Source: Bordetella petrii
GTDB taxonomy: Bacteria > Pseudomonadota > Gammaproteobacteria > Burkholderiales > Burkholderiaceae_B
Reading direction: 5' to 3'
Length of the DNA stretch: 64,000 bases
Assembly: GCF_017356245.1 (NCBI RefSeq)
Contig: NZ_JAFMZZ010000004.1
Span: forward strand, 689,163-753,162
In this document: positions 34,733 to 42,999 of the stretch, piece by piece
Layout of the letters: every line of letters begins with the position of its first letter
How positions within the stretch are numbered: the stretch's first letter is position 1
The notes under the pieces: generated by a model
The model's database searches: none
What the model was told of the DNA's origin: nothing
What the model saw: only the letters and a program-made list of their open reading frames with translations
Made by a program: the position numbers and the translations under genes

Positions 34733-35529
34733 ACTTCCGTAATGGTCCTCTGGCGCTGCTGTTCCATGTGCTGTTCATCGGCTTCATCCTGTCGCCCATC
34801 GTCATGGTGTGCGCGGTGGCGTTCACGTCGGAAGGGTTCATTTCTTTGCCTGCCAACGGCCTGTCGCTGCGCTGGTTCAAGGCCATTCTGGACAACCCCC
34901 GCTTCATCGACGCGTTCTGGTTCAGCCTGGGGTTGGGCGCCCTGTCGGCGACCATCGCCGTATCGCTGGCGGTGCCCGGCGCGCTGGCCCTGGCGCGCAG
35001 CCGCTTCCGCGGCCGCGAGGCGCTGCTGGCGTTCTTCATGTCGCCGCTGATGATTCCCCATGTCGTACTGGGCCTGGCATTTCTCAAGTTCTTCACCAGC
35101 GTGGGCCTGGTGGGCACGTACTTCGGCCTGGTCATGGCGCACATCATCATTGTCATGCCTTACGCGCTGCGGCTGGTGCTGGCCTCGGCCACCGGGCTGG
35201 ACCCGGCATTGGAACGCGCGGCGCAGTCGCTGGGCGCCACCGGCTGGACCACTTTTCGCCGGGTCGTGCTGCCGCTGATCCTGCCCGGCGTGATCAGCGG
35301 CTGGGTGATCGCCTTCATTACCAGCTTCGACGAACTGACCATGTCCATTTTCATCGCCTCGCCATCGACCACCACGCTGCCGGTGCGCATCTTCTTGCAG
35401 ATCGAGGACACCATTGATCCCCTGGTGACGGCGGTGTCGGCGGCGCTGATCTACGCCACGGTGCTGGTCATCTTCGTGCTGGACCGGGCGGTGGGGCTGG
35501 AAAAGCTGTTTGTAGGAAAAGGACGGTAA
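34729..35529 (+). CDS. ABC transporter permease, PotC type
   Basis: Second inner-membrane permease, 266 residues, about six helices. The EAA loop is DPALERAAQSLGATGWTTFRRVVLPLILPGVISG near residue 165, followed by the PotC-like SFDELTMSIFIASPSTTTLPVRIF. The stop TAA shares its last base with the ATG of the next gene (TAATG), so the transporter is coupled directly to the dehydrogenase genes. This strongly implies that the transporter imports the dehydrogenase substrate. Confidence 0.93.
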   Translation: MNFRNGPLALLFHVLFIGFILSPIVMVCAVAFTSEGFISLPANGLSLRWFKAILDNPRFIDAFWFSLGLGALSATIAVSLAVPGALALARSRFRGREALLAFFMSPLMIPHVVLGLAFLKFFTSVGLVGTYFGLVMAHIIIVMPYALRLVLASATGLDPALERAAQSLGATGWTTFRRVVLPLILPGVISGWVIAFITSFDELTMSIFIASPSTTTLPVRIFLQIEDTIDPLVTAVSAALIYATVLVIFVLDRAVGLEKLFVGKGR

Positions 35530-36686
35530 TGGCAAACGAGCAGGCGGTACGCGTACCCGCGCCGCGGCACCGCGGCGTCTACGACGCCGTGGTGATCGGC
35601 GGCGGCCTGGTGGGGGCGGCGGTGGCCTACGGGCTGCGCCGCGAACTGGAGCACGTGGCCGTGCTCGACGAAGGCGACGTGGCCTACCGCGCGTCGCGCG
35701 GCAACTTCGGGCTGGTGTGGGTGCAAAGCAAGGGCATGGGCCTGCCGAGCTATGGTGTGTGGACCATGGCATCGGCCGGCCTGTGGCCGCGGCTGGCGGC
35801 GGAACTGCTGGATAAAACCGGCGTCGATGTGCGGCTGGAGCAGCGCGGCGGCCTGCATGTGCTGCTGTCGGATGAAGAGCAAGAAGCGCGGGTGCGCTTC
35901 ATGACCGGCTTGCTGGCGCAGCCGGGGATGTCGTCGTACGAATGGAAACTGCTCGACCGGCACCAGCTGGCCGAACTGGTGCCCGGTATCGGGCCCGACG
36001 TGCGCGGCGCCACCTGGACGCCCGTGGATGGCATTGCCAACCCGCTGAAGCTGCTGCGCGCCCTGCACATTGCTTTTGCCCGCGACGGCGTGGATTACCT
36101 GCCCCGGCGCGCGGCGCAGGCGGTCCAGCGCGTGGGCGACACCTTTGAAATCGCCACCGCCCAGGGGCCGGTGCGGGGCAGGAAGCTGGTGCTGGCGGCG
36201 GGGCTGGGCAACCGGGCGCTGGGCGAACACGTGGGCCTGTCTGTTCCGGTGCGCCCCCAGCGCGGCCAGATCATCGCGCTGGAGCGCACCCGGCGTGTGC
36301 TGCAAACCCCCTTGAGCACGCTGCGGCAAATGGACGAGGGCACGTGGCTGATCGGCGATTCGCAGGAAGAGGCCGGCTACGCCGACAGCGCGGTGGGCCT
36401 GCCCATCCTGGGCACGCTGGCCGACCGGGCGGTGCGCACCCTGCCGGCGCTGCGCGACGTGCGGGTGGTGCGCAGCTGGGCGGCGCTGCGGGTCATGTCA
36501 CAGGACGGCTTTCCGATCTACGAACAATCCGCCACCTGTCCAGGTGCATACGTGGCTACCTGCCATAGCGGGGTGACGCTGGCCGCGGCGCATGCCTTGA
36601 AACTGGCGCCCATGATTGCCGCGGGGGCCCTGGACGCAGATATGGCGCCCTTTTCTACCCGGAGGTTCCATGTTCAAGAGGCTTGA
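35529..36686 (+). CDS. FAD-dependent oxidoreductase, DadA/HcnC-like subunit of a multicomponent dehydrogenase
   Basis: DAO-family flavoprotein of 385 residues: FAD motif YDAVVIGGGLVGAAVAYGLRRE at residue 18, then VAYRASRGNFGLVWVQSKGMGLPSYGVWTM, and C-terminal VVRSWAALRVMSQDGFPIYEQ. In hydrogen cyanide synthase, opine/octopine dehydrogenase and D-hydroxyproline dehydrogenase complexes such a subunit binds the amine substrate, while a small [2Fe-2S] protein and a second FAD protein pass electrons on. The two following genes are exactly those, overlapping or adjoining this one. The likely product is therefore the substrate-oxidising subunit of a membrane-linked heteromeric dehydrogenase. Confidence 0.87.
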   Translation: MANEQAVRVPAPRHRGVYDAVVIGGGLVGAAVAYGLRRELEHVAVLDEGDVAYRASRGNFGLVWVQSKGMGLPSYGVWTMASAGLWPRLAAELLDKTGVDVRLEQRGGLHVLLSDEEQEARVRFMTGLLAQPGMSSYEWKLLDRHQLAELVPGIGPDVRGATWTPVDGIANPLKLLRALHIAFARDGVDYLPRRAAQAVQRVGDTFEIATAQGPVRGRKLVLAAGLGNRALGEHVGLSVPVRPQRGQIIALERTRRVLQTPLSTLRQMDEGTWLIGDSQEEAGYADSAVGLPILGTLADRAVRTLPALRDVRVVRSWAALRVMSQDGFPIYEQSATCPGAYVATCHSGVTLAAAHALKLAPMIAAGALDADMAPFSTRRFHVQEA

Positions 36687-36978
36687 TCCGGCTGCGCGAC
36701 TTGCGCAAGCCGAGCCGGTGCGCGTCACGGTCAACGGCGACACGGTGGCCTGCCGGGCGGGCGACAGTGTGGCCGCGGCGCTGTTCGCCAGCGGCATCGA
36801 CGCCTGCCGGGATACTGCGGTCAACGAGGTGCCGCGCGGCCCGTACTGCATGATGGGTGTCTGCTACGACTGCCTGGTCACCATCGACGGCCAGCCGAAC
36901 CGGCAGGCCTGTATGACCCCCGTGCGCGAGGGCATGAACATCGAGCGCCAGCTGGGCGCGCGCAAGGTGCAGGCATGA
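36670..36978 (+). CDS. Small [2Fe-2S] protein of the multicomponent dehydrogenase
   Basis: Iron-sulfur electron carrier of 102 residues, starting inside the end of the previous gene (17-base overlap) with GGAGG at 36661-36665. Cysteines 60, 65, 68 and 81 form the C-x4-C-x2-C-x12-C plant-ferredoxin-type site (GPYCMMGVCYDCLVTIDG ... QACMTP). This matches the HcnA/opine dehydrogenase small subunit (Fer2_4 group). It overlaps the next gene by ATGA. It should link the two flavoproteins at 35529 and 36975. Confidence 0.9.
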   Translation: MFKRLDPAARLAQAEPVRVTVNGDTVACRAGDSVAAALFASGIDACRDTAVNEVPRGPYCMMGVCYDCLVTIDGQPNRQACMTPVREGMNIERQLGARKVQA

Positions 36979-38417
36979 TGGATACGACCAAGTGCGACCT
37001 GCTGGTGATCGGCGCCGGTCCGGCCGGCCTGGCGGCGGCCACCGCCGCCGCGCAAGCGGGCCTGGATGTGATGCTGCTGGATGAGCAGGCAGCGCCCGGC
37101 GGGCAGATTTATCGCGCCGTGACCACCACGCCGGTGACCGACCGCCGCGTGCTGGGCGACGATTACTGGCATGGCGCCACGCTGGTGCAGCCCTTTCTGC
37201 AGTCCGGCGCCCGCTATCAGCCGCAGGCCACCGTATGGGCCGTATCCCGCATGACGGCGGCCGCGCCGGACGACGGATTCGAAGTGGCCTATTCCGTGGC
37301 CGGAGAGGCCCGCATGCTGGTGGCCCGGCACCTGCTGCTGGCCACCGGCGCCCAGGAGCGGCCTTTCCCCATCCCTGGCTGGACCCTGCCCGGCGTCATG
37401 ACCGCGGGCGCCGCGCAGATACTGCTGAAGTCGGGCGGCCTGGTGTCGTCGGGCCGAACCGTGCTGGCCGGCTGCGGGCCGCTGTTGTACCTGCTGGCCT
37501 GGCAGTACCTGAATGCCGGCGCCAGGATAGACGCCCTGCTCGAAACCGCGCCCGCCGGGCAGTGGCTGCGCGCCTTGCCCCACGCCCCGGGCTTTCTGGC
37601 GTCGGGCTACCTGGGCAAGGGCCTGAAGCTGCTGCGCAAGGTCAGGGCCGCCGTGCCCGTGACGCGGGCCGTGGCCGATCTGCGCGCGCTGGGCGGCGAA
37701 CGGCTGGAAGGCGTGCGCTATACCGTGGGCGGCAAGGCGCGCGAGCTGCCGGCCGACTATCTGCTGTTGCATCAAGGCGTGGTGCCCAACGTCAACCTGG
37801 CGCGCGCCATCGGCGTGGAGCACGCCTGGAACGACACCCTGGACTGCTGGGAGCCGGCCACCGATGCCTGGGGCGGGACATCCGTGCCGGGCGTCGGCAT
37901 GGCCGGCGATGGCGCGGGCATTGCGGGGGCGCTGGCGGCCGAACACCGCGGCCGGCTGGCGGCGCTGCAGGCTGCCCACCTGCTGGGCCGCCTGAGCGCC
38001 GGGCAGCGCGATCGCGCCGCCGCCGGCCCGCGCGCCGCGCTGGCCCGGGCGGTGCGCGGCCGCGCGTTCTTCGACGCCTTGTACCGCGTACCGCGGGCTT
38101 ACCTGCGCCCGGTGGGCGACACCATCGTGTGCCGCTGTGAAGAAGTCACCGCCGACCAGGTGCGCCAGACGGTCAAGCTGGGCTGCACCGGGCCCAACCA
38201 GATGAAGTCGTTCCTGCGCTGCGGCATGGGGCCCTGCCAGGGGCGGTTCTGCGGCCTGACCGTGTCCGAGCTGATCGCCGAAGAACAAGGCATGCACCCC
38301 AAAGACGTCGGCTACTACCGCCTGCGTTTCCCCACCAAACCGCTGACGCTGGGCGAGCTGGCGGCCCTGCCGCAGACCGACGCGTCGCGCCAGGCCGTCG
38401 TGCGGCTGAAGAAGTGA
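36975..38417 (+). CDS. FAD/NAD(P)-binding subunit with C-terminal BFD-type [2Fe-2S] domain
   Basis: Second flavoprotein of the complex, 480 residues (start ATG 36975 or the next codon 36978). Motifs: CDLLVIGAGPAGLAAATAAAQAG, the Gly-rich loop DEQAAPGGQIYRAV, LLLATGAQERPFPIPGWTLPGVMTAGAAQ, and the second dinucleotide fold GRTVLAGCGPLLYLLAWQYL. The C-terminal 100 residues hold a bacterioferredoxin-ferredoxin-like cluster site: VCRCEEVTADQVRQ ... KSFLRCGMGPCQGRFCG. This is the HcnB/OoxA/hydroxyproline-dehydrogenase alpha-like architecture. It probably receives electrons from the small iron-sulfur subunit and passes them to the respiratory chain. Confidence 0.9.
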   Translation: MMDTTKCDLLVIGAGPAGLAAATAAAQAGLDVMLLDEQAAPGGQIYRAVTTTPVTDRRVLGDDYWHGATLVQPFLQSGARYQPQATVWAVSRMTAAAPDDGFEVAYSVAGEARMLVARHLLLATGAQERPFPIPGWTLPGVMTAGAAQILLKSGGLVSSGRTVLAGCGPLLYLLAWQYLNAGARIDALLETAPAGQWLRALPHAPGFLASGYLGKGLKLLRKVRAAVPVTRAVADLRALGGERLEGVRYTVGGKARELPADYLLLHQGVVPNVNLARAIGVEHAWNDTLDCWEPATDAWGGTSVPGVGMAGDGAGIAGALAAEHRGRLAALQAAHLLGRLSAGQRDRAAAGPRAALARAVRGRAFFDALYRVPRAYLRPVGDTIVCRCEEVTADQVRQTVKLGCTGPNQMKSFLRCGMGPCQGRFCGLTVSELIAEEQGMHPKDVGYYRLRFPTKPLTLGELAALPQTDASRQAVVRLKK

Positions 38418-38418
38418 C

Positions 38419-39546
38419 ATGGCGGCCCGTCGGGTGGATAGCGCCGCCGTCGTCATCATCGGCGCCGGCCTGCATGGCTGCTCGGCCGCGCTGCAGCTGG
38501 CGCGGCGCGGCGTGCCGGCGCTGGTGCTCGAAAAGAACTACGCGGGCCGCCACGCGTCCGGCGTGAACGCGGGCGGCGTGCGCACCCTGGGACGCGACCT
38601 GGCGGAAGTGCCGCTGGCCCTGGCTTCGCGCGAACTGTGGCATCGCATCGGCGACCTGGTGGATGACGATTGCGGCTATGAGCAGCATGGGCAGGTGCGG
38701 GTGGCCGAGACCGAGGCCGATGTCGCGGTGCTGCGCGCGCGCCTGGACCTGCTGGCGGCGCACGGCCATACGCACGAGGAATGGATCGGCGCCGGCGAGC
38801 TGCGCGCGCTGGTGCCGCGGCTGGTGCCCAGCGTGCAGGGCGGCGTGATCGTCAGGGACGACGGCGCCGCCGATCCGTACCGCACCACTTCGGCCTTTCG
38901 CCGCAAGGCGGCCGCGCTGGGCGCGCGCTTCATCGAAGGCGTGCGTGTGCGGCGTGTCAGGCGCGATGGCCGCCAATGGCTGGTTCGCACCGACCAGGGC
39001 GACTACACGGCGCCGCAATTGATTAACTGCGCCGGCGCATGGGCCGACCGCATCGCCGCCCAGTTGGGCGAGCCGGTGCCCCTGCAGGCGATCAGCCCGA
39101 TGATGCTGGTCACCCTGGCCATGCCGCACTTCCTGGATCCTGTGGTGCTGGGCACCGGCCGGCCGCTGTCGTTCAAGCAGCGCGCCAACGGCACGGTGCT
39201 GATAGGCGGCGGCCGGCGCGCCTGGGTCGATCGCGACGCGGAATCGACCGAGCTGGATTTTCGCGCGCTGGCCGAGGGCGCGCGCATGGTGTGCGAGCTG
39301 TTCCCGCATATGCGCGCGGCGGTGGTCAACCGGGGCTGGGCGGGCATCGAGGCCGCCATGCCCGACGAGATTCCCGTTATCGGCCCCAGCCGCCGGCACG
39401 ACGGCATCTACCATGCGTTCGGGTTTTCGGCGCACGGCTTCCAGCTGGGGCCCATTGTCGGATCGATCCTGGCGGACCTGGTGCTGCGGGGCAGCACCTC
39501 GCTGCCGATCGAGCCGTTCCGGATCGATCGCTTTACGGGGCGCTAG
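38419..39546 (+). CDS. FAD-dependent amine/amino-acid oxidoreductase (DAO family)
   Basis: Additional DAO-fold flavoprotein of 375 residues, starting one base after the previous stop (TGACATG). FAD motif AVVIIGAGLHGCSAALQLARRG, then NYAGRHASGVNAGGVRTLGRD, INCAGAWADRIAAQLGE, and the C-terminal IYHAFGFSAHGFQLGPIVG. It resembles sarcosine/dimethylglycine oxidase beta-type or glycine-oxidase-like enzymes. As the last gene of the ABC-dehydrogenase operon it may oxidise the product of the three-part enzyme. Its stop region overlaps the convergent BMP-family gene by 14 bases. Confidence 0.87.
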   Translation: MAARRVDSAAVVIIGAGLHGCSAALQLARRGVPALVLEKNYAGRHASGVNAGGVRTLGRDLAEVPLALASRELWHRIGDLVDDDCGYEQHGQVRVAETEADVAVLRARLDLLAAHGHTHEEWIGAGELRALVPRLVPSVQGGVIVRDDGAADPYRTTSAFRRKAAALGARFIEGVRVRRVRRDGRQWLVRTDQGDYTAPQLINCAGAWADRIAAQLGEPVPLQAISPMMLVTLAMPHFLDPVVLGTGRPLSFKQRANGTVLIGGGRRAWVDRDAESTELDFRALAEGARMVCELFPHMRAAVVNRGWAGIEAAMPDEIPVIGPSRRHDGIYHAFGFSAHGFQLGPIVGSILADLVLRGSTSLPIEPFRIDRFTGR

Positions 39547-40561
39547 AGACGGGCGGATTGTCGTTGATCTTGACGCTGAAGCTGCCGTCCAGGATGGCCT
39601 TCTGCCGGGCTTCGACGCTGGCGACCAGGCCGCCGGGCAGCTTGTCGGCGAATGTGCCCAGCGGCGCCAGCATCGACCCCTGGTAGCGCATCTGCGAATA
39701 CTTGCCGTAGTCGTCGGCCTTGAACGTGCCGCGCCTGACCATGGTCAGCGCCCGTTCGATGGTGGGTTCCATGTTCCACAGCGCCGAGGCGACGACCGTG
39801 TCCGGATACTGCGGCTGGGTGTCGATGACGTTGCCGATGGCCAGCTTGCCGCGCTCTTGCGCGGCTTCGGCCACGCCGAAGCGTTCGGCATACAGCATGT
39901 CGACACCCTGGTCGATCATGTCGAAGGCGGCCTGCCTGGCCTTGGGCGGGTCGAACCAGGATCCGATGAAGGCCACGTAGAACCGCGCGTCGGGATTGAT
40001 TTCGCGCACGCCGTCCATGAAGGCGTGCATCAGGCGGTTGACCTCGGGAATGGGATAGCCGCCCACCAGGCCGATCTTGCCGCTTTCGCTGAGACCGCCG
40101 GCGATCATGCCGGTCAGGTAGGCGGCTTCCTGGATGTAGTTGTCGAACACCGAGAAATTGGGCTGCTGCGGGCGCCCCGAAGACCCCATCAGGAAGGCGA
40201 TGCGGGGGTAGTCGCGGGCCACCGCGCGGGCGGCGGCTTCGGCCCGGAAGGCTTCGCCCACGATCAGGTGCACGCCTTTTTCGGCGTACTGGCGCAGCAC
40301 GCGCTCGTACGAGCCGTGCGATACGTTTTCGGTGTAGACGTAGTCGATGTCGCCGCGCGTGCGGGCCATGATCAGGGCCCGGTGCACGCGCGACACCCAT
40401 TGCTGGCCGATGGGCACGGTATAGACCGCGGCCACCTTGACCGGGCCCGCCACTTGGCCGTACGCCCTGCCCGCGGCCAGCCAGGCGCACGCCGCGCCCA
40501 GCCGCAGCAGCGTGCTGCGCCGCAGCCGTCCGGCGGCCGACAGGGAAGTGCGGAATGGCAT
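39533..40561 (-). CDS. BMP/PnrA-family substrate-binding protein (orphan)
   Basis: Periplasmic or lipid-free receptor of the basic membrane protein family, 342 residues from ATG 40561 (AGGAG about 10 bases upstream on the minus strand). A twin-Arg-like or Sec leader is present (LRRSTLLRLGAACAWLAAGRAYG-QV). Family features are [44 protein letters not shown], and GKIGLVGGYPIPEVNRLMHAFMDGV. Relatives bind nucleosides or other small molecules for an ABC importer, but no ATPase or permease gene is next to it. It is divergent from the PanE-like gene. Confidence 0.85.
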   Translation of the reverse strand: MPFRTSLSAAGRLRRSTLLRLGAACAWLAAGRAYGQVAGPVKVAAVYTVPIGQQWVSRVHRALIMARTRGDIDYVYTENVSHGSYERVLRQYAEKGVHLIVGEAFRAEAAARAVARDYPRIAFLMGSSGRPQQPNFSVFDNYIQEAAYLTGMIAGGLSESGKIGLVGGYPIPEVNRLMHAFMDGVREINPDARFYVAFIGSWFDPPKARQAAFDMIDQGVDMLYAERFGVAEAAQERGKLAIGNVIDTQPQYPDTVVASALWNMEPTIERALTMVRRGTFKADDYGKYSQMRYQGSMLAPLGTFADKLPGGLVASVEARQKAILDGSFSVKINDNPPVSSAP

Positions 40562-40730
40562 GGACTGGGGCTCCTGCACGCAATGCGATGAAGGTTGGGG
40601 CGGCGGCACGGCGCAACGCACACCGCGAATGGATTATAGGCAGCTTGCCGCGCGCCGGGCGCGTCCCCGGGTGCATAATCTTGTGTAGCATGCGCCGCGG
40701 AGTCGCGCGGCGCGGAATTCGGAGACTTCG

Positions 40731-41660
40731 ATGCGATTGCTGTTTCTAGGAGCCGGCGGCACGGGCGGCTATTTCGGCGGGCGGGCGGCCCAGGCGGGCG
40801 CCGACGTGACCTTCCTGGTGCGCGAGGCGCGCGCGCAGAAGCTGCGCGAACAGGGCCTGCGCATCGAAAGCCCGCGCGGCGATGCCGTGGTGGCCCCCCG
40901 GCTGGTCACCGAAGCGGGGCTGGACGGCGCCTACGACGTCGTGGTGATCAGCTGCAAGGCCTACGACCTGCCCGGCGCCATCGCGGCCATCCGCCCCGCG
41001 GTGGGCCCGGATACGGCCATCCTGCCCATCATGAACGGCGTGCTGCAGTACGAGGCCCTGGACGCCGAGTTCGGCGCGGCGCGGGTGCTGGGCGGGCTGT
41101 GCCAGATCAACGCCACGCTGGGGCCCGAGGGGCAGGTGCGGCACCTGGGCCAGCACGCGGCGTTCGTATATGGCGAACGCGCCGGCGACCCGCGCAGCGC
41201 GCGTTGCGTGGCGCTGGAGTCCGCGCTGGCCGAGGCGGCCTTCACCAGCCGCCTGAGCCCCGCCATCCAGCAGGACGTCTGGGAAAAGTACGTGTTCCTG
41301 ACCGCCCTGGCGGCGGCCACCTGCCTGATGCGCGGGCCGGTGGGGCAGATCGTCCGCACCGATGACGGCGAGGCCATTGTGCGCGACCTGCTGGGCGAAT
41401 GCCAGCAGGTGGCGGCGGCCTCGGGCCACGCCGTGCGCGCCGAAGCCGACGCGGCGGCGCTGAAGGTGCTGACCGACCGCGAATCGGCCATGACCGCGTC
41501 CATGTTCCGCGACCTGAGCCAGGGCGCGCGGGTCGAGGCCGACCACATCGTGGGCGACATGGTGCACCGCGGGCGCGTGCTGGGGCTGGATACGCCGGCC
41601 TTGCGCATGGCCTATGCGCACTTGCAGGTATACCAGGCCCAGCGCGCCATTGGTGCATGA
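40731..41660 (+). CDS. 2-dehydropantoate 2-reductase family protein (PanE/ApbA-like)
   Basis: NADPH-dependent ketopantoate reductase family, 309 residues. Nucleotide-binding motif MRLLFLGAGGTGGYFGGRAAQAG at the N-terminus; the family segment LPIMNGVLQYEAL follows; the C-terminal catalytic region includes SPAIQQDVWEKYVFLTALAAATCLMR near residue 182 with the conserved Lys, and SMFRDLSQGARVEADHIVGDMVHRG with the Ser-x-x-x-Asp and Glu substrate contacts. It may serve pantothenate synthesis, but Bordetella-type genomes carry several paralogues, so I leave the symbol open. A CATAAT at 40674-40679 could be its -10 element. Confidence 0.85.
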   Translation: MRLLFLGAGGTGGYFGGRAAQAGADVTFLVREARAQKLREQGLRIESPRGDAVVAPRLVTEAGLDGAYDVVVISCKAYDLPGAIAAIRPAVGPDTAILPIMNGVLQYEALDAEFGAARVLGGLCQINATLGPEGQVRHLGQHAAFVYGERAGDPRSARCVALESALAEAAFTSRLSPAIQQDVWEKYVFLTALAAATCLMRGPVGQIVRTDDGEAIVRDLLGECQQVAAASGHAVRAEADAAALKVLTDRESAMTASMFRDLSQGARVEADHIVGDMVHRGRVLGLDTPALRMAYAHLQVYQAQRAIGA

Positions 41661-41748
41661 TGTGCAACTGACTATCGCGCGCGGCGGTGTTTGCGCAGGC
41701 GGCCGGCGGGGCTAGCATGGAGCATTCCCCTTGCTTCTGGAGCACACC

Positions 41749-42360
41749 ATGAACATCGCACTGATCGGCATCACGGGACGCGTGGGTTCGCGCATTGCCG
41801 ATGAATTGTTGCGCCGCGGCCATCAGGTCACCGGCATCGCCCGCAACCCCGCCGAGGTCGTGGCGCGGCCCGGCCTGACCGCCAGGCAGGGCGACGCCAC
41901 CGACCCCGCCGCGCTGGCGCCGCTGCTGGCCGGCCATGACGCGGTGATCAGCGCCGCCCGTTTCGTGTCCACCGACGCCAAGCCGCTGCTGGCGGCCGTG
42001 CGCAGCGCGGGCGTGCCGCGCCTGCTGGTGGTGGGCGGCGCGGGCAGCCTGCGCGTGGCGCCCGGCGTCATGCTGATCGACACGCCGGAATTTCCCGACG
42101 CATACAAGCCCGAGGCGCGCGCCGGCGTGGTGTTCCTGGACACCCTGCGCCGCGAGGCGGCGCTGGACTGGACCTTCCTGTCGCCGTCGGCCCTGTTCGA
42201 ACCGGGCGAGCGCACCGGCAAGTTCCGCATCGGCGACGACGAACTGCTGGCCGACAGCGAAGGCAAGAGCTGGATCTCGATGGAAGACTACGCCATTGCG
42301 CTGGTCGACGAACTGGAATCGCCGCGCCATGTGCGGCGCCGCTATACGGTTGGCTACTGA
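41749..42360 (+). CDS. NAD(P)-binding Rossmann protein, NmrA/atypical SDR-like
   Basis: Small single-domain NAD(P)-binding protein of 203 residues. ATG 41749 follows GGAG at 41739-41742. The nucleotide motif is MNIALIGITGRVGSRIADELLRRG, then VVARPGLTARQGDATDPAALAPLLAGHDAVIS, VPRLLVVGGAGSL, and LDWTFLSPSALFEPGERTGKF. This is the YwnB/BVR-B-like group that reduces flavins or quinones or simply senses NADPH. The following gene begins 16 bases later and may be cotranscribed. Confidence 0.85.
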   Translation: MNIALIGITGRVGSRIADELLRRGHQVTGIARNPAEVVARPGLTARQGDATDPAALAPLLAGHDAVISAARFVSTDAKPLLAAVRSAGVPRLLVVGGAGSLRVAPGVMLIDTPEFPDAYKPEARAGVVFLDTLRREAALDWTFLSPSALFEPGERTGKFRIGDDELLADSEGKSWISMEDYAIALVDELESPRHVRRRYTVGY

Positions 42361-42376
42361 GGCCGGCCGCGGCGCC

Positions 42377-42886
42377 ATGAAATCCATCTACCTGGCCGGC
42401 TTCGACGTGTTTCGCGCGGATGCGCTGGCGCACGGCGCCTGGCTGAAGCTGCAATGCCGCAATCACGGCTTCAAGGGCCTGTACCCGCTCGACAACCAGA
42501 CGCCGGCAGGCCTGCCGGGCCGCGCGCTGGCGCAGTGGATCTACGAAGCCAATACGGCGCTGATCCGCGAAGCCGACGCGGTAATGGCCAACCTGAACGC
42601 CTTTCGCGGCGCCGAACCCGACTCGGGCACGGCATTCGAGGTGGGCTACGCGGTTGCCCTGGGCAAGCCGGTGTGGGCGTATACCGGCCACGCCGATTCC
42701 CTGGTGCAGCGCCTGGCCGTGGCGCAGGCCGACGACCCGCCGCGCCACGTCGATGCGCAGGGCTATACGGTGGAAGACTTCGGGCTGAGCCTGAACCTGA
42801 TGCTGGCCTGCAGCGCTACCGTGGTTCCGGGGGATGCGGTGCAGTGCCTGGCGCATATGGCGCAGGCGCTGCGCGACGGAAGCTGA
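42377..42886 (+). CDS. Nucleoside 2-deoxyribosyltransferase family protein
   Basis: Protein of 169 residues with the nucleoside 2-deoxyribosyltransferase-like fold: MKSIYLAGFDVFRADA at the N-terminus (YLAGFDVF nucleotide loop), KGLYPLDNQTP, NTALIREADAVMANLNAFRGAEPDSGTAFEVGYAVALGKPVWAY. The Asp and Glu of AEPDSGTAFEVGYA match the catalytic acid region of the family. It could exchange bases between deoxynucleosides or hydrolyse modified nucleotides (a DNPH1-like role); the two cannot be separated here. A composite inverted-repeat element follows directly. Confidence 0.85.
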   Translation: MKSIYLAGFDVFRADALAHGAWLKLQCRNHGFKGLYPLDNQTPAGLPGRALAQWIYEANTALIREADAVMANLNAFRGAEPDSGTAFEVGYAVALGKPVWAYTGHADSLVQRLAVAQADDPPRHVDAQGYTVEDFGLSLNLMLACSATVVPGDAVQCLAHMAQALRDGS

Positions 42887-42897
42887 CGCTGGGCACA

Positions 42898-42988
42898 GGT
42901 GTCTGGCTCCCGCCAGGGTGCCAGACACCGTACGGCTGAGACGGCGGCGGCATGCAGCGGTGTCAGGCACCTGGCGGAGCCTGACACC
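42898..42988. repeat. Composite inverted-repeat element, copy A
   Basis: Two hairpins in a row. The first has arms GGTGTCTGGC (42898-42907) and its perfect complement at 42920-42929; the second has GGTGTCAGGC (42959-42968) and its complement at 42979-42988. Between them is CCGTACGGCTGAGAC, also present in copy B at 58840-58854. It fills the gap between the convergent deoxyribosyltransferase gene and ribB, so it probably terminates both. Confidence 0.75.
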
Positions 42989-42999
42989 TGGGCAGTTGG

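Noticed and set aside
35529..39546. The three-part flavo-iron-sulfur enzyme as hydrogen cyanide synthase (HcnABC)
   Set aside because: Subunit types match, but the order, the ABC importer and the catabolic neighbours favour an opine- or hydroxyproline-type dehydrogenase.
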